DNA of 64,000 nt from Tridacna crocea (lineage: Eukaryota; Mollusca; Bivalvia; Cardiida; Cardiidae). Positions 30,454 to 40,256 of the stretch are shown here, piece by piece. Location of the stretch: NCBI GenBank assembly GCA_943736015.1, contig OX031071.1, positions 560,501 to 624,500 on the forward strand, given 5' to 3'. The notes beneath the pieces are model-generated. The model was given only the letters and a program-made list of their open reading frames with translations. It searched no databases and was not told the DNA's origin. Both the position numbers and the translations under genes were made by a program. Numbering within the stretch: the stretch's first letter is position 1; each line of letters opens with the position of its first letter.

Positions 30454-30708
30454 CATGGCCTGTAAAACGCGAAAAGGGACATTTGGACATTTGCGTAAAA
30501 TGTGGTCACAGATCAGCCTACGCAGTCCGCACTGAATCACCCGAAACGACACTTTCCGTTTTTATGGCATTTTCTGTTTGCACAAGTCTACTGCAGCACA
30601 AAATCTAATTAAGTCGTAAAGTGCCGTCTTGGATTAGCCGGCGCAGACTGATCTTAGACGACACTTTACGCAAATGTCCGAATGCTCCTTTTCGTGTATG
30701 CAGGCCAT
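30454..30708. mobile_element. ~255 bp palindromic MITE
   Basis: ATGGCCTGTAAAACGCGAAA AGG ... GACATTTGCGTAAAATGTGG is mirrored by CACTTTACGCAAATGTCC ... CCTTTTCGTGTATGCAGGCC AT. Inner arms GATCAGCCTACGCAGTCCGC and GCGCAGACTGATCTTAGACG also pair. Target duplication not clear. Confidence 0.6.
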
Positions 30709-30748
30709 ATAGGGTTTTGGAGAAAAGCGGTATAACGGTCGTCCAGAG

Positions 30749-31545
30749 TGTTACGGGAGATTACTCCTTCCTTACTGCATGGCTTTCCCGTATAAAATCA
30801 ATACCTGACAGAGCTCATCTTCGCAAGCCATGGATACTAACTCCACTTTGTTCGTTTCGTACCCTTGGTCGCTCGCCTCTTTAAAAATCGAAACTTCCGC
30901 TGCGCCACCTATCGAATATCGGGAGTTGCGTAACTTTTGCTGATGTTATTTCTGGCCAATCAAAATGCTCGTAATAAAATTTGTTAGACTATGCATCAAT
31001 TACGGCTGCGCTTCCGGATTCATCACATCAAAAACAAGACGATCAGGCATACGATGATTCGCAATCATTTGGCTGTGGAACCCGTCCTAATATTTCACAT
31101 AATTGATCGTAAACTATAAAAAAAAAATCATTAAATATCGATCGTCTACTCTTTTTTGGCAAATGTACGTCATAAACACGACAATTTTCGTTTTTGACGG
31201 GCGCCGCCATTATTGTTTTCTGTTTTGCGAAAGATTTCTTGTTATGGATGGTTTGATTGGACGCGATGGGTTTTGATCGCATCCAATGAAATGGCACAGC
31301 GGGAGCTTCGATTTTTAAAGAGGCGAGCGGCCAAGGGTACTAACTTAGTATCCTTGGCTCGCGAAGATGGACAGAGCTCTGCGTCAGAGAGAATTCTCTT
31401 TGGCATAATGGTTATGGTATATTGGTCTTTTAAACCCCCCAAAACGAGAATATTTGTCCCATCAAGGGTTCGAATCCCGCCAGATGCTGTTTGTATTTGA
31501 GCAATGCATTTATTTGTTTCTTTGTTACGGACTTTGGTTGTAAAA
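30749..31545 (+). repeat. 5' LTR of TRIM copy A (interrupted)
   Basis: Starts TGTTACGGGAGATTACTCC and ends GTTACGGACTTTGG...TAAAA before the primer-binding site. A tRNA-like block carries A box TGGCATAATGG (31401) and B box GGTTCGAATC (31467-31476). The element at 30816-31369 splits it just after CAATACCT. Confidence 0.7.
30816..31369. mobile_element. 554 bp MULE-like element with ~95 bp inverted ends
   Basis: CATCTTCGCAAGCCATGGAT ACTAA ... CGCTCGCCTCTTTAAAAATC GAA at the left is mirrored by TTCGATTTTTAAAGAGGCGA ... TTAGTATCCTTGGCTCGCGA AGATG at the right. GACAGAGCT is duplicated on both sides (30807-30815 and 31370-31378). Long inverted ends with a 9 bp duplication suggest a non-autonomous Mutator-like element. 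No transposase. Confidence 0.7.
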
Positions 31546-31563
31546 TGGGGGCTCGTCCGGGAT
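31546..31563 (+). other. Primer-binding site, tRNA-Pro type
   Basis: TGGGGGCTCGTCCGGGAT directly follows the LTR. It is complementary to the 3' end of tRNA-Pro, a common retroelement primer. Confidence 0.75.
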
Positions 31564-31652
31564 TGGCCATTGATCCATTAATCCCACGTTTTGCCCCAAA
31601 ACGGACTTTCTGCCTAAAAAAGCTTTAAGCCATCAATAAATGATGACTTAAA

Positions 31653-32131
31653 CTCCCCGTGGGGTCCCGGGGGTTTTTGTATAGAATAGGACCTCAGCCT
31701 TTCTCTATGGCATGTCGTAGAAGGCGACTAAAATTAGAGACAAACGGCTGCTTTCCTCGTAATTCGTAGGATTGCAGCAGGCTGGGTAGTTCTAATTCCA
31801 AATCCTATATTTTTTTCTCGATGTAAATAGGGTTTGGAATGGGAATCAATTGGCCTGTGGGACCCCGTGTGGTTTAATCGGGGGTATAAGAATAAACCAC
31901 TGCAGTCCCGCGATCGTCACATCTGCCATTTCATCTGGCGGAACAAAAGTGACAGCATGCATGTCGTAAAAGGCGACAAAAGGGGCATCATTTTGTGTTT
32001 CATCCATTCCTCATTTATCATGTTTGTCTTGTGTTGTTCGACATGTATGTTATTTTCACCTCACATTATTGTTTACTAAGTGCGCCCAATATGACCTAAG
32101 TTGTCGACGGGCCTTAAAACACTATTCATTC
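31653..32131 (+). mobile_element. ~479 bp dimeric SINE-like insertion
   Basis: Flanked by a 13 bp target duplication ATGATGACTTAAA (31640-31652 and 32132-32144), so it retroposed into the TRIM interior. Two related halves each contain a (G)GACCCCGTGTGG / GGGGTCCCGGGGG word and ATGTCGTAGAAGGCGACTAA / ATGTCGTAAAAGGCGACAAA. It ends GGGCCTTAAAACACTATTCA TTC, a short ATTC tail. No pol III boxes assigned with confidence. Confidence 0.65.
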
Positions 32132-32153
32132 ATGATGACTTAAAGAAGGGGTG

Positions 32154-32380
32154 TGTTACGGGAGATCATTCCTTCCTCACTGCATAGCTTTCCCGTATAA
32201 AATCAATAACTGACAACTGTGTCAGAGAGAATTCTCTTTGGCTCAGTGGTTATGGTATTGGTCTTTTAAACCTCGAATAGCGAGGATATTTGTCCCTTCA
32301 AGGGTTCGAATCTCGCCAGTTGTGGTTTGTATTGAACTATGCATTTATTTGTTTCTTTGTTACGGTCTTAATTCGTAAGA
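32154..32380 (+). repeat. 3' LTR of TRIM copy A
   Basis: TGTTACGGGAGATCATTCC to TTAATTCGTAAGA, 227 bp. tRNA-like block with A box TGGCTCAGTGG (32239-32249) and B box GGTTCGAATC (32303-32312); the segment between differs from copy B, with a longer variable region. Confidence 0.75.
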
Positions 32381-32439
32381 CAGAGACCAAACAACTCTTA
32401 ACCATAGAACAAAATTTTAGGGTTGGATTGAAGTATTAG

Positions 32440-32598
32440 TTTGGGGCTTGTAACCTGGGGTGATCTTGGGCAATACGCTTCGAGAGCCATTGCCTTGTGC
32501 TAGTGCATTTCATAATAAACATCGAAAACGTATATAAGCTCTTGTCATGAAAGGACTGGAATAATGTTGAAAGCGGTGTTCAACACCATTCAATCAAA
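32440..32598 (+). mobile_element. SINE 3' fragment
   Basis: The end GGAATAATGTTGAAAGCGGT GTTCAACACCATTCAATC matches the tail of the SINEs at 46978 and 57771 (ATAATGTTGAAAACGGCGTT). A family 1 left-arm scrap precedes it (32397-32435: CTTAACCATAGAACAAAATTTTAG-like). Confidence 0.5.
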
Positions 32599-32762
32599 AA
32601 AATATTAGACTGGTCCGCATTGAAACATTTGCAGATGACAAATCAAGTGTTGCTTGAAGTCTGCCCAGTATTGGTCTTTGAAAAGCCTGAAAACTACTGT
32701 GGGGAAGAGAAAAGCCTTCTTTTCAACATTTCTGCCTTTTCCAAAATGGTTCTGATTTTTTT
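32598..32762 (-). mobile_element. Family 1 MITE, degenerate
   Basis: AATATTAGACTGGTCCGCAT TG, ACATTTGCAGATGACAAAT, then a weak core AGAAAAGCCTTCTTTTC. Confidence 0.5.
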
Positions 32763-32930
32763 TATACCCCCGAAAACCGAATGTTTTAGGGGGTATACTG
32801 GAATCAGTCTGCCTGTCTGTGTGTCGGTCCATGTGTTCGTGTGTCCGTCTGTGTACAAAATACTGGTAATTCCCCGTTTCTGTCAAAGCGCTTGCGGGGG
32901 TATTAAGTCACATTCGGTGATAGCTCTAGT
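32763..32930 (+). mobile_element. Helitron-like terminal fragment
   Basis: TATACCCCCGAAAACCGAAT ... GGGGGTATACTGGAATCA is a stem, followed by (TGTCTGTGTGTC)-like repeats and GCGGGGGTATTAAGTCACAT TCGGTGATAGCTC. Similar end modules border pearl/HINE elements in molluscs. A related GGGGGTGGGGGTATA end is at about 19270-19290. Confidence 0.45.
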
Positions 32931-33186
32931 TTTTCCAGGAGTGTCCTGTATATGCTCGTATCTAGTGTTTATATGTGTATAAGAACAGATTAGACTTCAT
33001 GTATGATCTTGATCTACTCCCTCTGCAACGTTATTTGTAGTCGAGCAGGATAAAGGCTACTTGCAACAGAGTTTATATTTAGACTGATGATTACAACATG
33101 GTTACTTCATTCATACATCCAATCCTTGGTCCATCCATCCATTCAACCTTAGGAAGGTAAACGGAACTGAAAAAAAAACTTCTGTG

Positions 33187-33250
33187 GACGGTGTATATCT
33201 AGATCAGACTGCACAGAACATGCAGTCTGATCTTCAATCTACATTGTCCG
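33187..33250. repeat. Family 3 palindrome
   Basis: GGTGTATATCTAGATCAGAC TGCACAGAACATGCAGTCTG ATCTTCAATCTACATTG: nearly perfect inverted repeat. Confidence 0.7.
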
Positions 33251-33604
33251 ATAAGGAAACATTTTTCTCCCAAAAAATATCTTTGATTTTAGCAAATTTT
33301 TTGGTTTTTACGATGCAAATCAATATATCGATTCTTAGAGCTCCAGATAAGAGGGAGTGATGGTATTCTAAATCCATTGTTTCTCATTGAAACACTATGT
33401 TGTGGGTACTCAATAGAATAGTCTCTATGAGACGATTCTAATGAATACCCATAACATAGGGTTTAGTGGAGCATAATCAATATTTTCAATTTTGAAATCA
33501 AAATCACTCCATCTATCTGGAGCTTTGGATTCTTGAGGTTGTAACGCACAATCCATGTGTAAGAGGAGTGATATGTCTAGTCCAGCAATTTGAACTGACA
33601 ACCC

Positions 33605-33888
33605 CTGTATTACGGACGTTGTGTACCAAGCTCGGTACCTCAGTCAGAGTGTAGGGTTTGTAATCCAAGGGTCGCCAGTCTAGGCTCGACCACATTGTTC
33701 CAGCATTAATGATAGCCAATGGGGCAAGATTCAGCTGTCCCTTATGATGTTTATATGAAGAAAGCACTAAGCAGCCAGTTATTAGAAAAAAAAATAGTAA
33801 AGTACTGATGCAAGAAACTTCGGCAAAGTCTGGATAGTTGAACTGGCTGTCACGACATAACTGAGATACTGTTGAAAATGGCGTAAAT
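33605..33888 (+). mobile_element. tRNA-derived SINE
   Basis: Head CTCGGTACCTCAGTCAGAGT GTAGGGTTTGTAATCCAAGG GTCGCCAGTCTAGGCTCG resembles a tRNA with decayed boxes. The body ACTAAGCAGCCAGTTATTAG and the tail ATAACTGAGATACTGTTGAA AATGGCGTAAATAC match other SINE tails in the window. Confidence 0.55.
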
Positions 33889-34461
33889 ACCGAACTATCT
33901 GTAGGTAGACAGTCGAGGTTGAGATTCTGACTCAGAAATCATCAGAAGTATTTTTATAGTCAGTTACCTGTGCTTAGGAAAATATATTACTGGAAGCTAT
34001 CAATGACACTGCTGTGTAGAAACAATAACAAAACAACAAGTTTATAGAAATACAAATATTCAAAGTTTATTACATATAATTATTCGAAATAAAGAACTAC
34101 ATTATATCAGAAGGAACAGAACACAATGTAGGACAAATTGAACACATTAAAACGTATTTTGTATCTTAGAAGGAGGGTATTGAGATTATTATGACAAAAT
34201 AAAACATTAAACGTTTTTCATTGAACTACTTGTAAGAATGAAAAGAGGTGATAAAAGTGCAAGACATACTTTTTATGGTATTTTTCTAATGAAATACGTA
34301 GTCTCTTAATGAAAAAATACATGATGTATAAAATTACACTACAACAAAATGTAAACAAAGAATTGACGGAGTTTTTCTTTTTATAAATTCAACAATAATA
34401 ATATACATGTAATAAATATGAAAAAAATGCCGACATGCATACAGTTCCAATGAAATCTCTG

Positions 34462-34508
<47 letters not shown>

Positions 34509-35143
34509 GGTAAAACACGAATTGAACCCGAAAATGAACAAATGCAAACCCGTAATCATCGATGAAATAAAACAACCACATGTGAATTATGGGGACTAGA
34601 AAAGAAGAAGGGTAGTCTGTGATTTAACAGCAGTTTTTGTAGAAAGAAAACATTTAGAACGGCGATAATGATGCATACAGATAAATTACTGCTGCCACGT
34701 TGTTTTACCGGATAAACAATGTTTGATAGAATCACGTTTAGAAGTCAAATAATGTTTATAGGTTATCTAGAATTGTGATTTTTTTTTTCAAAAGTGTGGG
34801 GGGGGGGGGGGGAGGCGGTAAAGTTAAATTTATGAATAGCAAGTGATTCGGAGAAAGTGGGTGGGTCGAGTTCGATTAAAATTGGCGAAAATAAATAAAT
34901 TACTAGATCAAAAACAAATAAATAAATAAATTAATAAATAAATAAATGAAGCCAAATAATTAAATGATGACAAGATTTCCAACGACAGCTAGCTTACTAA
35001 ACAAAATACAATGAAATGTTGAAAATAGTTATTTATCCCGCATCCTGCCGAATGTCCGTTAAAATAAACTATCACAGACATAGATTTCATGAAGTTTATC
35101 GGCAGAAAATGGAGATCATTGAATCAAACTTATTGAAGGAAAT
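33889..35143. other. Probable 3' flank of the gene, with microsatellites
   Basis: No coding sequence. On the minus strand AATAAA (plus-strand TTTATT at 34066-34071) lies about 1.28 kb past the stop of the 478-codon gene and could end a long 3' UTR. Simple repeats: (TCTCTG/TC)n at 34456-34508, a G run of about 14 at 34798-34812, and (AAAT)n at 34888-34950. Confidence 0.4.
34456..34508. repeat. (TCTGTC)/(TC)n microsatellite
   Basis: CTGTCTGTCTCTGTCTCTGT followed by a CT tract. Confidence 0.85.
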
Positions 35144-35209
35144 GCGGAGATTGTAGACAAAGATCAGCCTGCACTTACGTGCAGGCTGATCTTTGCCTAC
35201 AATCTCCGC
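35144..35209. repeat. 66 bp perfect-stem hairpin
   Basis: GCGGAGATTGTAGACAAAGA TCAGCCTGCAC - TTAC - GTGCAGGCTGATCTTTGCCT ACAATCTCCGC, one mismatch. It lies about 140 bp downstream of the gene's stop codon, probably inside its 3' UTR. It shares GATCAGNCTGCAC with family 3 but has longer, cleaner stems. Confidence 0.75.
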
Positions 35210-35350
35210 AAAAAAAAATTCAAAGTCATATATGGGTTGAAAATGAGGTAACACGGTAACCATGGTAACAATAGAATAAATTGTGGTGCAGATTTCAATG
35301 TCCGATGACTAAAGTCCACAATGATATACAATGTCCAGGTCGAGGTGCCG

Positions 35351-36787
35351 TTACAGCAGTCGGACCACAGTAACAAACTTCTTTAAAGATGGCGGGCCCC
35401 AACAGCTGATAAATAATTTGTCTCTGTAATAACACAGAGCCAAGGGTTTCTCTGTATAATCTGTAGTCTGATCTAACACCGACTTGTATCGAGTCAGATC
35501 AGCATCCAGTTTATAAACTTTGTTGTGCCACTGTGCACTTACATAAACGTTGTTATCTGGGTCTACAATGATTCCTATAGGCCTCGACCCTTTAATTGTT
35601 ATTTCTGAGATAAGTTGACCCTCAACATTTCTACAGTGTACTTTGTTATTGTACACATTCGTTATATAGACTCGTCCAGAAACAACGGCGAGATCAGGAA
35701 TGTAACCATAGATACCAGTGTCAAACTTGTTTAGCGTGTCTCCGTCTGTAGAGTAAATATAAACAGAACAGCGAGAGTCAGGATCTCTACAGACGGTAAA
35801 AATCTTGTCATCATAAAACTGTATAGACCGACATTTTTCCTCTGTTTGGATTATTTTTTGTGGTTTTGCAGGTTTTTTGCTTAAATCAATAAACATTATT
35901 TGACGTTTGTATGGTAACGTTACAGCTATCAAACATTGTTTATCCGGATCAGCCTGGTCTGTTTCAGAAATATTAGAACTACTGCCGGACACTAAGTTCG
36001 GTTCAGTAGAATTCCGTTTTAAATCTATTTCTGTAACACCCCATGGTCCAGAGTCAGACCCTACAAACCGTATACAACGTTGTAGTACGTGACTTCCCAG
36101 TTTAAATATTTTAATACAAAGATTATAAAAATCACAGACTACCAACCTTTTGTTCTCCAGTCCACACAATCCAATTATAAAACAATCCTTCTGATCCAAT
36201 TCGTGTTTTACTTCAAAGCGATCAAAAATACTTACGTGGCTGTTTTCAAACATCTCTATTCTCTCTGTTTCACTCTCAGCCATCAGATCATCCAACAGCA
36301 AGCTTCTTTTTCTATCACACTCCTCTTCCAATCTCTCACTCACACTTGTCTCTCTCTCCTCTCTCTCAATCCCCGCTTCCAGTCGCATTCGCTTTGTTTT
36401 TTTGCCCAATCCCTTTCCCTTGCTTTTTGTTCTCCCACTCAAACCCTGCTCGCCCATTCTGGCACTCTCACTTGTCTCTCTCCCATTCTCTCTCTCGCTC
36501 TCCTTCCTCCACACTTTCATACCCTTATGAGATTTGTGTTTAGGCAAACAGTTTACGCAGACATATATCTCGCAAGCAAAACAAAGAAAAACAGCCACCC
36601 TCTCATACCAACCCTTACCCTCGTACAAACTCTTACTCACACAACTTTCACAAATAACCGATTTCCTCTCTCTCTCAACAACACTCAGTTCCTCTAACTT
36701 TATCTGTGTGTAGATTTCTTCTTCTTCTTCCGATGTTTCTCTCTCCTCATCACTGATGTCCAACCTGCTGTAAATGAGCTCTGCCAT
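35351..36787 (-). CDS. B-box zinc finger / beta-propeller protein (TRIM-like, no RING)
   Basis: Single uninterrupted 478-codon frame from ATG at 36787 to a stop at 35351; no intron needed. After an acidic start (residues 12-40, ERETSEEEEE) there is a C6H2 zinc-binding pattern: C46-x2-C49-x19-C69-x2-C72-x4-C77-x2-C80-x3-H84-x2-H87. This fits a B-box of the TRIM superfamily (B-box 1-like). Residues 90-195 are highly charged, rich in RERE/ERETS, and may form a coiled coil around 130-185. Residues 200-478 show repeated blade-like strands (LVVCDFYNLCIKIFKLG, DLAVVSGRVYITNVYNNKV, PIGIIVDPDNNVYVSAQWHN, PLALCYYRDKLFISCWG) typical of NHL/WD-like propellers in TRIM2/3/56/71-like proteins. No RING precedes the B-box, so ubiquitin-ligase activity cannot be assumed; it may act as an adaptor that binds protein or RNA. 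Mollusc genomes carry many such genes, and a role in innate immunity is often proposed, but that is inference. A family 1 MITE begins 49 bp upstream of the start codon. Confidence 0.88.
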   Translation of the reverse strand: MAELIYSRLDISDEERETSEEEEEIYTQIKLEELSVVERERKSVICESCVSKSLYEGKGWYERVAVFLCFACEIYVCVNCLPKHKSHKGMKVWRKESERENGRETSESARMGEQGLSGRTKSKGKGLGKKTKRMRLEAGIEREERETSVSERLEEECDRKRSLLLDDLMAESETERIEMFENSHVSIFDRFEVKHELDQKDCFIIGLCGLENKRLVVCDFYNLCIKIFKLGSHVLQRCIRFVGSDSGPWGVTEIDLKRNSTEPNLVSGSSSNISETDQADPDKQCLIAVTLPYKRQIMFIDLSKKPAKPQKIIQTEEKCRSIQFYDDKIFTVCRDPDSRCSVYIYSTDGDTLNKFDTGIYGYIPDLAVVSGRVYITNVYNNKVHCRNVEGQLISEITIKGSRPIGIIVDPDNNVYVSAQWHNKVYKLDADLTRYKSVLDQTTDYTEKPLALCYYRDKLFISCWGPPSLKKFVTVVRLL

Positions 36788-36835
36788 TTTTCAATGTGTG
36801 TCTGTAATAGATTAAGATCATTAATTTAACTAAAC
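36788..36835 (-). promoter_or_regulatory. Short 5' flank of the gene
   Basis: Only 48 bp separate the start codon from the inserted MITE. No TATA box is obvious here, so the core promoter lies either in or beyond the MITE, or an upstream noncoding exon exists. Confidence 0.3.
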
Positions 36836-37140
36836 TTAACTCTTTGCCAATAATGTTGTGTTTTAACCAACTTCAAGAAGAAAGCCTCGGGAAACATTTC
36901 GAAAAAAGGAGAAAATGCTGGTAACCAGTGCTTTCTCCTTTTCCCACAATCTTTCTTCTCATTTATCGTCTGCATGTACAAGCTGTGTTTCTGTTTTAAT
37001 AAACAGCATTTTCTCCTTTTCCCACAATATTTCCTCCCATAATAAAAAAGATAGATCTTCAGGTAATTTATGAACGTCCAATTTCACGTCTGCAACTGAT
37101 TTCATTTTTCAAGCTGTTTTTTTTTTTGATAATGCATATA
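36836..37140 (+). mobile_element. Family 1 MITE upstream of the gene
   Basis: TTAACTCTTTGCCAATAATG, core GAGAAAATGCTGGTAACCAG, then a second AGCATTTTCTCCTTTTCCCA and the B-arm words GTCTGCAACTGATTTCA. The doubled right core arm shows a duplication or a second partial insertion. Confidence 0.65.
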
Positions 37141-37204
37141 GGTCTCTATCTACCAGTGTAGATATATCTCCAATAAAAAAGCAATTTTACAAAGGTATGC
37201 TTTC

Positions 37205-37310
37205 AACATCTTATCCATGCTCCGACTATGGTTAGATGGGAAGGCAGCCAGTGGCTTGGGAAGATTACATGGCGAAGTACCGGTTGCCCTATCTCCATAC
37301 AAACATGTAT
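37205..37310 (+). mobile_element. SINE body fragment
   Basis: ATGCTCCGACTATGGTTAGA TGGGAAGGCAGCCAGTGGCT TGGGAAGATTAC matches the middle of the SINEs at 46978 and 57771 (GTGGGAAAGCAGCCAGTGGC). Confidence 0.55.
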
Positions 37311-38007
37311 TGGTAGATCAAACTGTTATTTACCTGATGTAGATCTACTTATAAATCTGGCTTTCAGCAAAATAAATCTGGCTTTCAGCAAAATAAACTG
37401 GCGTTGGATGTTCGTAAATGAAATCTGAAAAAAGTAAACAATGGCGTTAGATATAGATCTAGATCAGGTCAAGATTAAATATTTCTGACATATACTGGCT
37501 TGCGACCAGTTCTCGCCAAGTACCAGTTCTCGCCAACTACCGCATTACACGCCGAAATCGCGATGATTTAGCACGCGATTTTTTCCCAAGTTAAAAGAAG
37601 TTGCTGTCAGAGTTTGTGGTAAATAAAGATAAGAAATGTCAAGTATTAAGGAAGAAATACGCATTTCCCTTAAGCGACCCCGTCAAATGTAAACAACAAA
37701 TTCCAGGGGATCACGTGACGCCCTACTCTATAAATAAATATGTCCAACACAGAGCAGCGAAAACTTCCATTGCTTGCCAGAGACAAACAAAGATATTTTT
37801 TCTCACCTTGAAGTTCATTGATCCAAGGAAATTTGAATATTTCACTTCAAACCCCTATAAATAAAGTAGTGCTGATTTCGCCACGTTCCTCTACAATGCA
37901 CAAACTGAACGCGCCACAGTTTGACCTTGAAATGACATCATTTAGTGGGAAAAACCAAAATTCCTTCATGGAGCAGTCATTATTCACTATCATTTCTTAA
38001 CCTCCCG

Positions 38008-38222
38008 TTGACAAATTAAACCTATACTAAATATCAAATTTTTAGACTTAACTAAATCGAAAGCATATGTAGACGACAAATTTAATGAACTAAAAGATGG
38101 ACGTGGTATTTGGTGGAATAGAAAACATTGTGTGAAAAGGAGAACTAATTTAATGTTTTCAGATGGGTTCTTCCTCGGGGTCTTTATCAAAAGTCGATCG
38201 GGGTTATGTGGAAGGGGATCAA
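38008..38222 (-). mobile_element. Family 1 MITE, hairpin partly deleted
   Basis: TTAAACCTATACTAAATATC, TTTTTAGACTTAACTAAATC, GCATATGTAGACGACAAATT, then GTGTGAAAAGGAGAACTAAT and the A arm reversed. Confidence 0.6.
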
Positions 38223-38419
38223 GCAACTTTTTGCACAATGCTTTGCAATGATTATTCTTTTTTCTTTTTTACTATCGCAGGAACAATTGATTGTAAAACA
38301 ATCAAATATACAATATTGATGATGATCAGTAATGGCATGTAGAAAACTGCATTCTGTCAAGTTTCGATATGCAGATATTAGTATAATTGACTATTGATAG
38401 TTAAATATATTCAACCTTT

Positions 38420-38530
38420 TCCCCAGTATGCGCTAATTTATAAAAAGAAAGGGTCTGCAAATGCTTTCAATTTGGGCGAGACCAAAATTTTGTCATCTCG
38501 GAGGTATGCATCAAGTTTAAAACCAACTTT
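38420..38530 (+). mobile_element. Family 1 MITE, right-arm scrap
   Basis: GGGTCTGCAAATGCTTTCAA and GCGAGACCAAAATTTTGTCA. Confidence 0.45.
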
Positions 38531-39023
38531 AATACACCCTTTCACCGGGCGGCGATTCTACTGCACTTTTAAAGGCGATCATGGCACTTTTCCGAAATCT
38601 TCCAATTGTTGACGAGGAAGCGCAGGCTTTCTGCAACATTCTGGAGCTATAACATTACCTGGGTGTTTATAGAATGTTTCATGATCTCGCTGCGCTGGTC
38701 ACGGTCCTGTCAGGCCGTGGTTGCGCTTAGAACTACGATGCTTCAAAGCGGCTTCTACTACGCTTATAAATTTACGGGATTTCAGGCTAACTACCTTGCA
38801 GCTGTGACCTTACTACGACTTATGCGCAGGAGGAGCACTTCTGTACATTGTGTTTTTTGAACGTTTCTATAAAAAAGAAAAGTCGTTAAAGTGGCTATCA
38901 TGAAGCGCTCTTTACACTTTTACATCAATCAAAGCATTTCTACTGCACTTTTGCCGTTCGTGCTACGCGTGGAGGAGTTTTTACTAAAATTTCGGACGAA
39001 TCTCTCTTCAGCAGAATTGAGGT

Positions 39024-39251
39024 TTAACCCTTTATCAAACACACCCTGATTTTAACTTTCCTGAGATAGAAGCCTTTTGAAAATATTGTGGGAAAAGGAA
39101 AAAATGCTGGTTACTCGCATTTTCTCCCTTTCCCACAATGTTTTCTAGCCTGCTGGAAACAATTTTCAATTCTTGTATTACGTTTATTTTGTGAGTGCAA
39201 ATGCTTTCAATTAGGACAAGTCTAAAGTTTTGTCGTTTGGTAATGGGTCAA
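39024..39251 (+). mobile_element. Family 1 MITE
   Basis: TTAACCCTTTATCAAACACA to GTTTGGTAATGGGTCAA. Right TTAA mutated to TCAA. Confidence 0.8.
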
Positions 39252-40197
39252 AGTGCCGATCATGAAACTTCCGACATGCGTGTACTACAATCATGCACTT
39301 CCACTGTGCTGTTGCCGTTACGCGTTCGATTCACGGCATTTCGACCGAAATTTCGAAACATAGCCGAATCGCCGCACAGTGGAATGGCTTCAATTTACAT
39401 CTTTGAGGTAAGAATATTTATTTATCCTTAATAGTTATTTTAATTGATAATGAATATATCACAATCAACATGAACTTCTGAAAGGGTGAAAATGGCACGT
39501 GTAAAAACTGTCAGTGCTTTTATTTCACGCGCGCATGAAACTGACATTTTCAGCCGATCACATTACCAGGAATAAATACCGCTGGTACATCATCAATAAT
39601 GTCTTAAATGTCGGTTTGTCATGGTACCGAATGGAAATTAACTTTGAATAATACGGAGGAAGAAAATAATCATTTTCTGTACATATATTAATGTCCTATC
39701 CAGATTATAAAAATGTTGGCGAGAACTGGTACTGTGAACGTCAGAAATTAACGCAATAGGGTAGTAAAATAACTGCTCCCTGGCATATCGCGCATGCGCA
39801 CAGCAATGGAAAAAAATAATGTCACGTGTGAACAAAAGGTCATGTTACCACAACATGAGGTCGCATAAGGGATTAATTTATCGTTTACGATGTAAGTACA
39901 GAACATGTTCCAAAATTGGCGAGAACTGGTCGCCAGCCAGTAGATCTAGATCCAGAGCGCTCTCAATCATTCTCACGGATGAAGATCGACTACATTCTAA
40001 TCTTATGATCAATCAGCTTTGTTTAATAAAAACTTCACAACATCTGAATAGATTTAGATCTATTATTTAACAATAAATGTTTGCCTTGACATAAGTTAAT
40101 TAGAGTAGACTCTACTGTTAAAATGAGCAAAAAAAGGCATTCAATTATGGTTCTAAATCTATATCGACAATTCTAAGAAAGAAAAGCTTGAAAGCGG

Positions 40198-40256
40198 ATA
40201 GTGTAGATCTAGCATCAGACTGCATGTTCTGTTATCTGATCGTGATCTGCACTCTT
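40198..40256. repeat. Family 3 palindrome
   Basis: GTGTAGATCTAGCATCAGAC TGCATGTTCTGTTATCTGAT CGTGATCTGCACTC, imperfect. Confidence 0.5.

Larger units (their letters stand above)
30749..32380 (+). mobile_element. TRIM-type miniature LTR retrotransposon, copy A
   Basis: The 5 bp duplication CAGAG flanks it (30744-30748 and 32381-32385). 5' LTR 30749-31545 (about 234 bp after removing an insertion), primer-binding site 31546-31563, short noncoding interior with an inserted SINE, polypurine tract AAAGAAGGGG (32142-32151), 3' LTR 32154-32380. Without insertions it would be about 0.58 kb with no gag or pol, so it depends on another element's proteins. Same family as 45775-46306 but clearly diverged, so older. 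Confidence 0.75.
37495..39940. mobile_element. 2.4 kb element with GACCAGTTCTCGCC inverted ends
   Basis: Left CTGGCTTGCGACCAGTTCTC GCCAA and right TTGGCGAGAACTGGTCGCCA GCCAG are inverted, flanked by TA on both sides (37493-37494 and 39941-39942). A second ACCAGTTCTCGCCAAC lies just inside the left end and its inverse GTTGGCGAGAACTGGT at about 39716-39731. No transposase; it contains three family 1 pieces and diverged CTACTGCACTTTT repeats near 38559 and 38940. Confidence 0.55.

Noticed and set aside
31370..32320. True tRNA genes at the A/B box matches
   Set aside because: Acceptor stems do not pair, and the matches lie at the same place in every LTR of the TRIM family, so they are LTR parts.
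36089..36697. 202-codon plus-strand frame
   Set aside because: Lies antisense within the B-box gene. Its S/L-rich content is the complement of the GA-rich linker.
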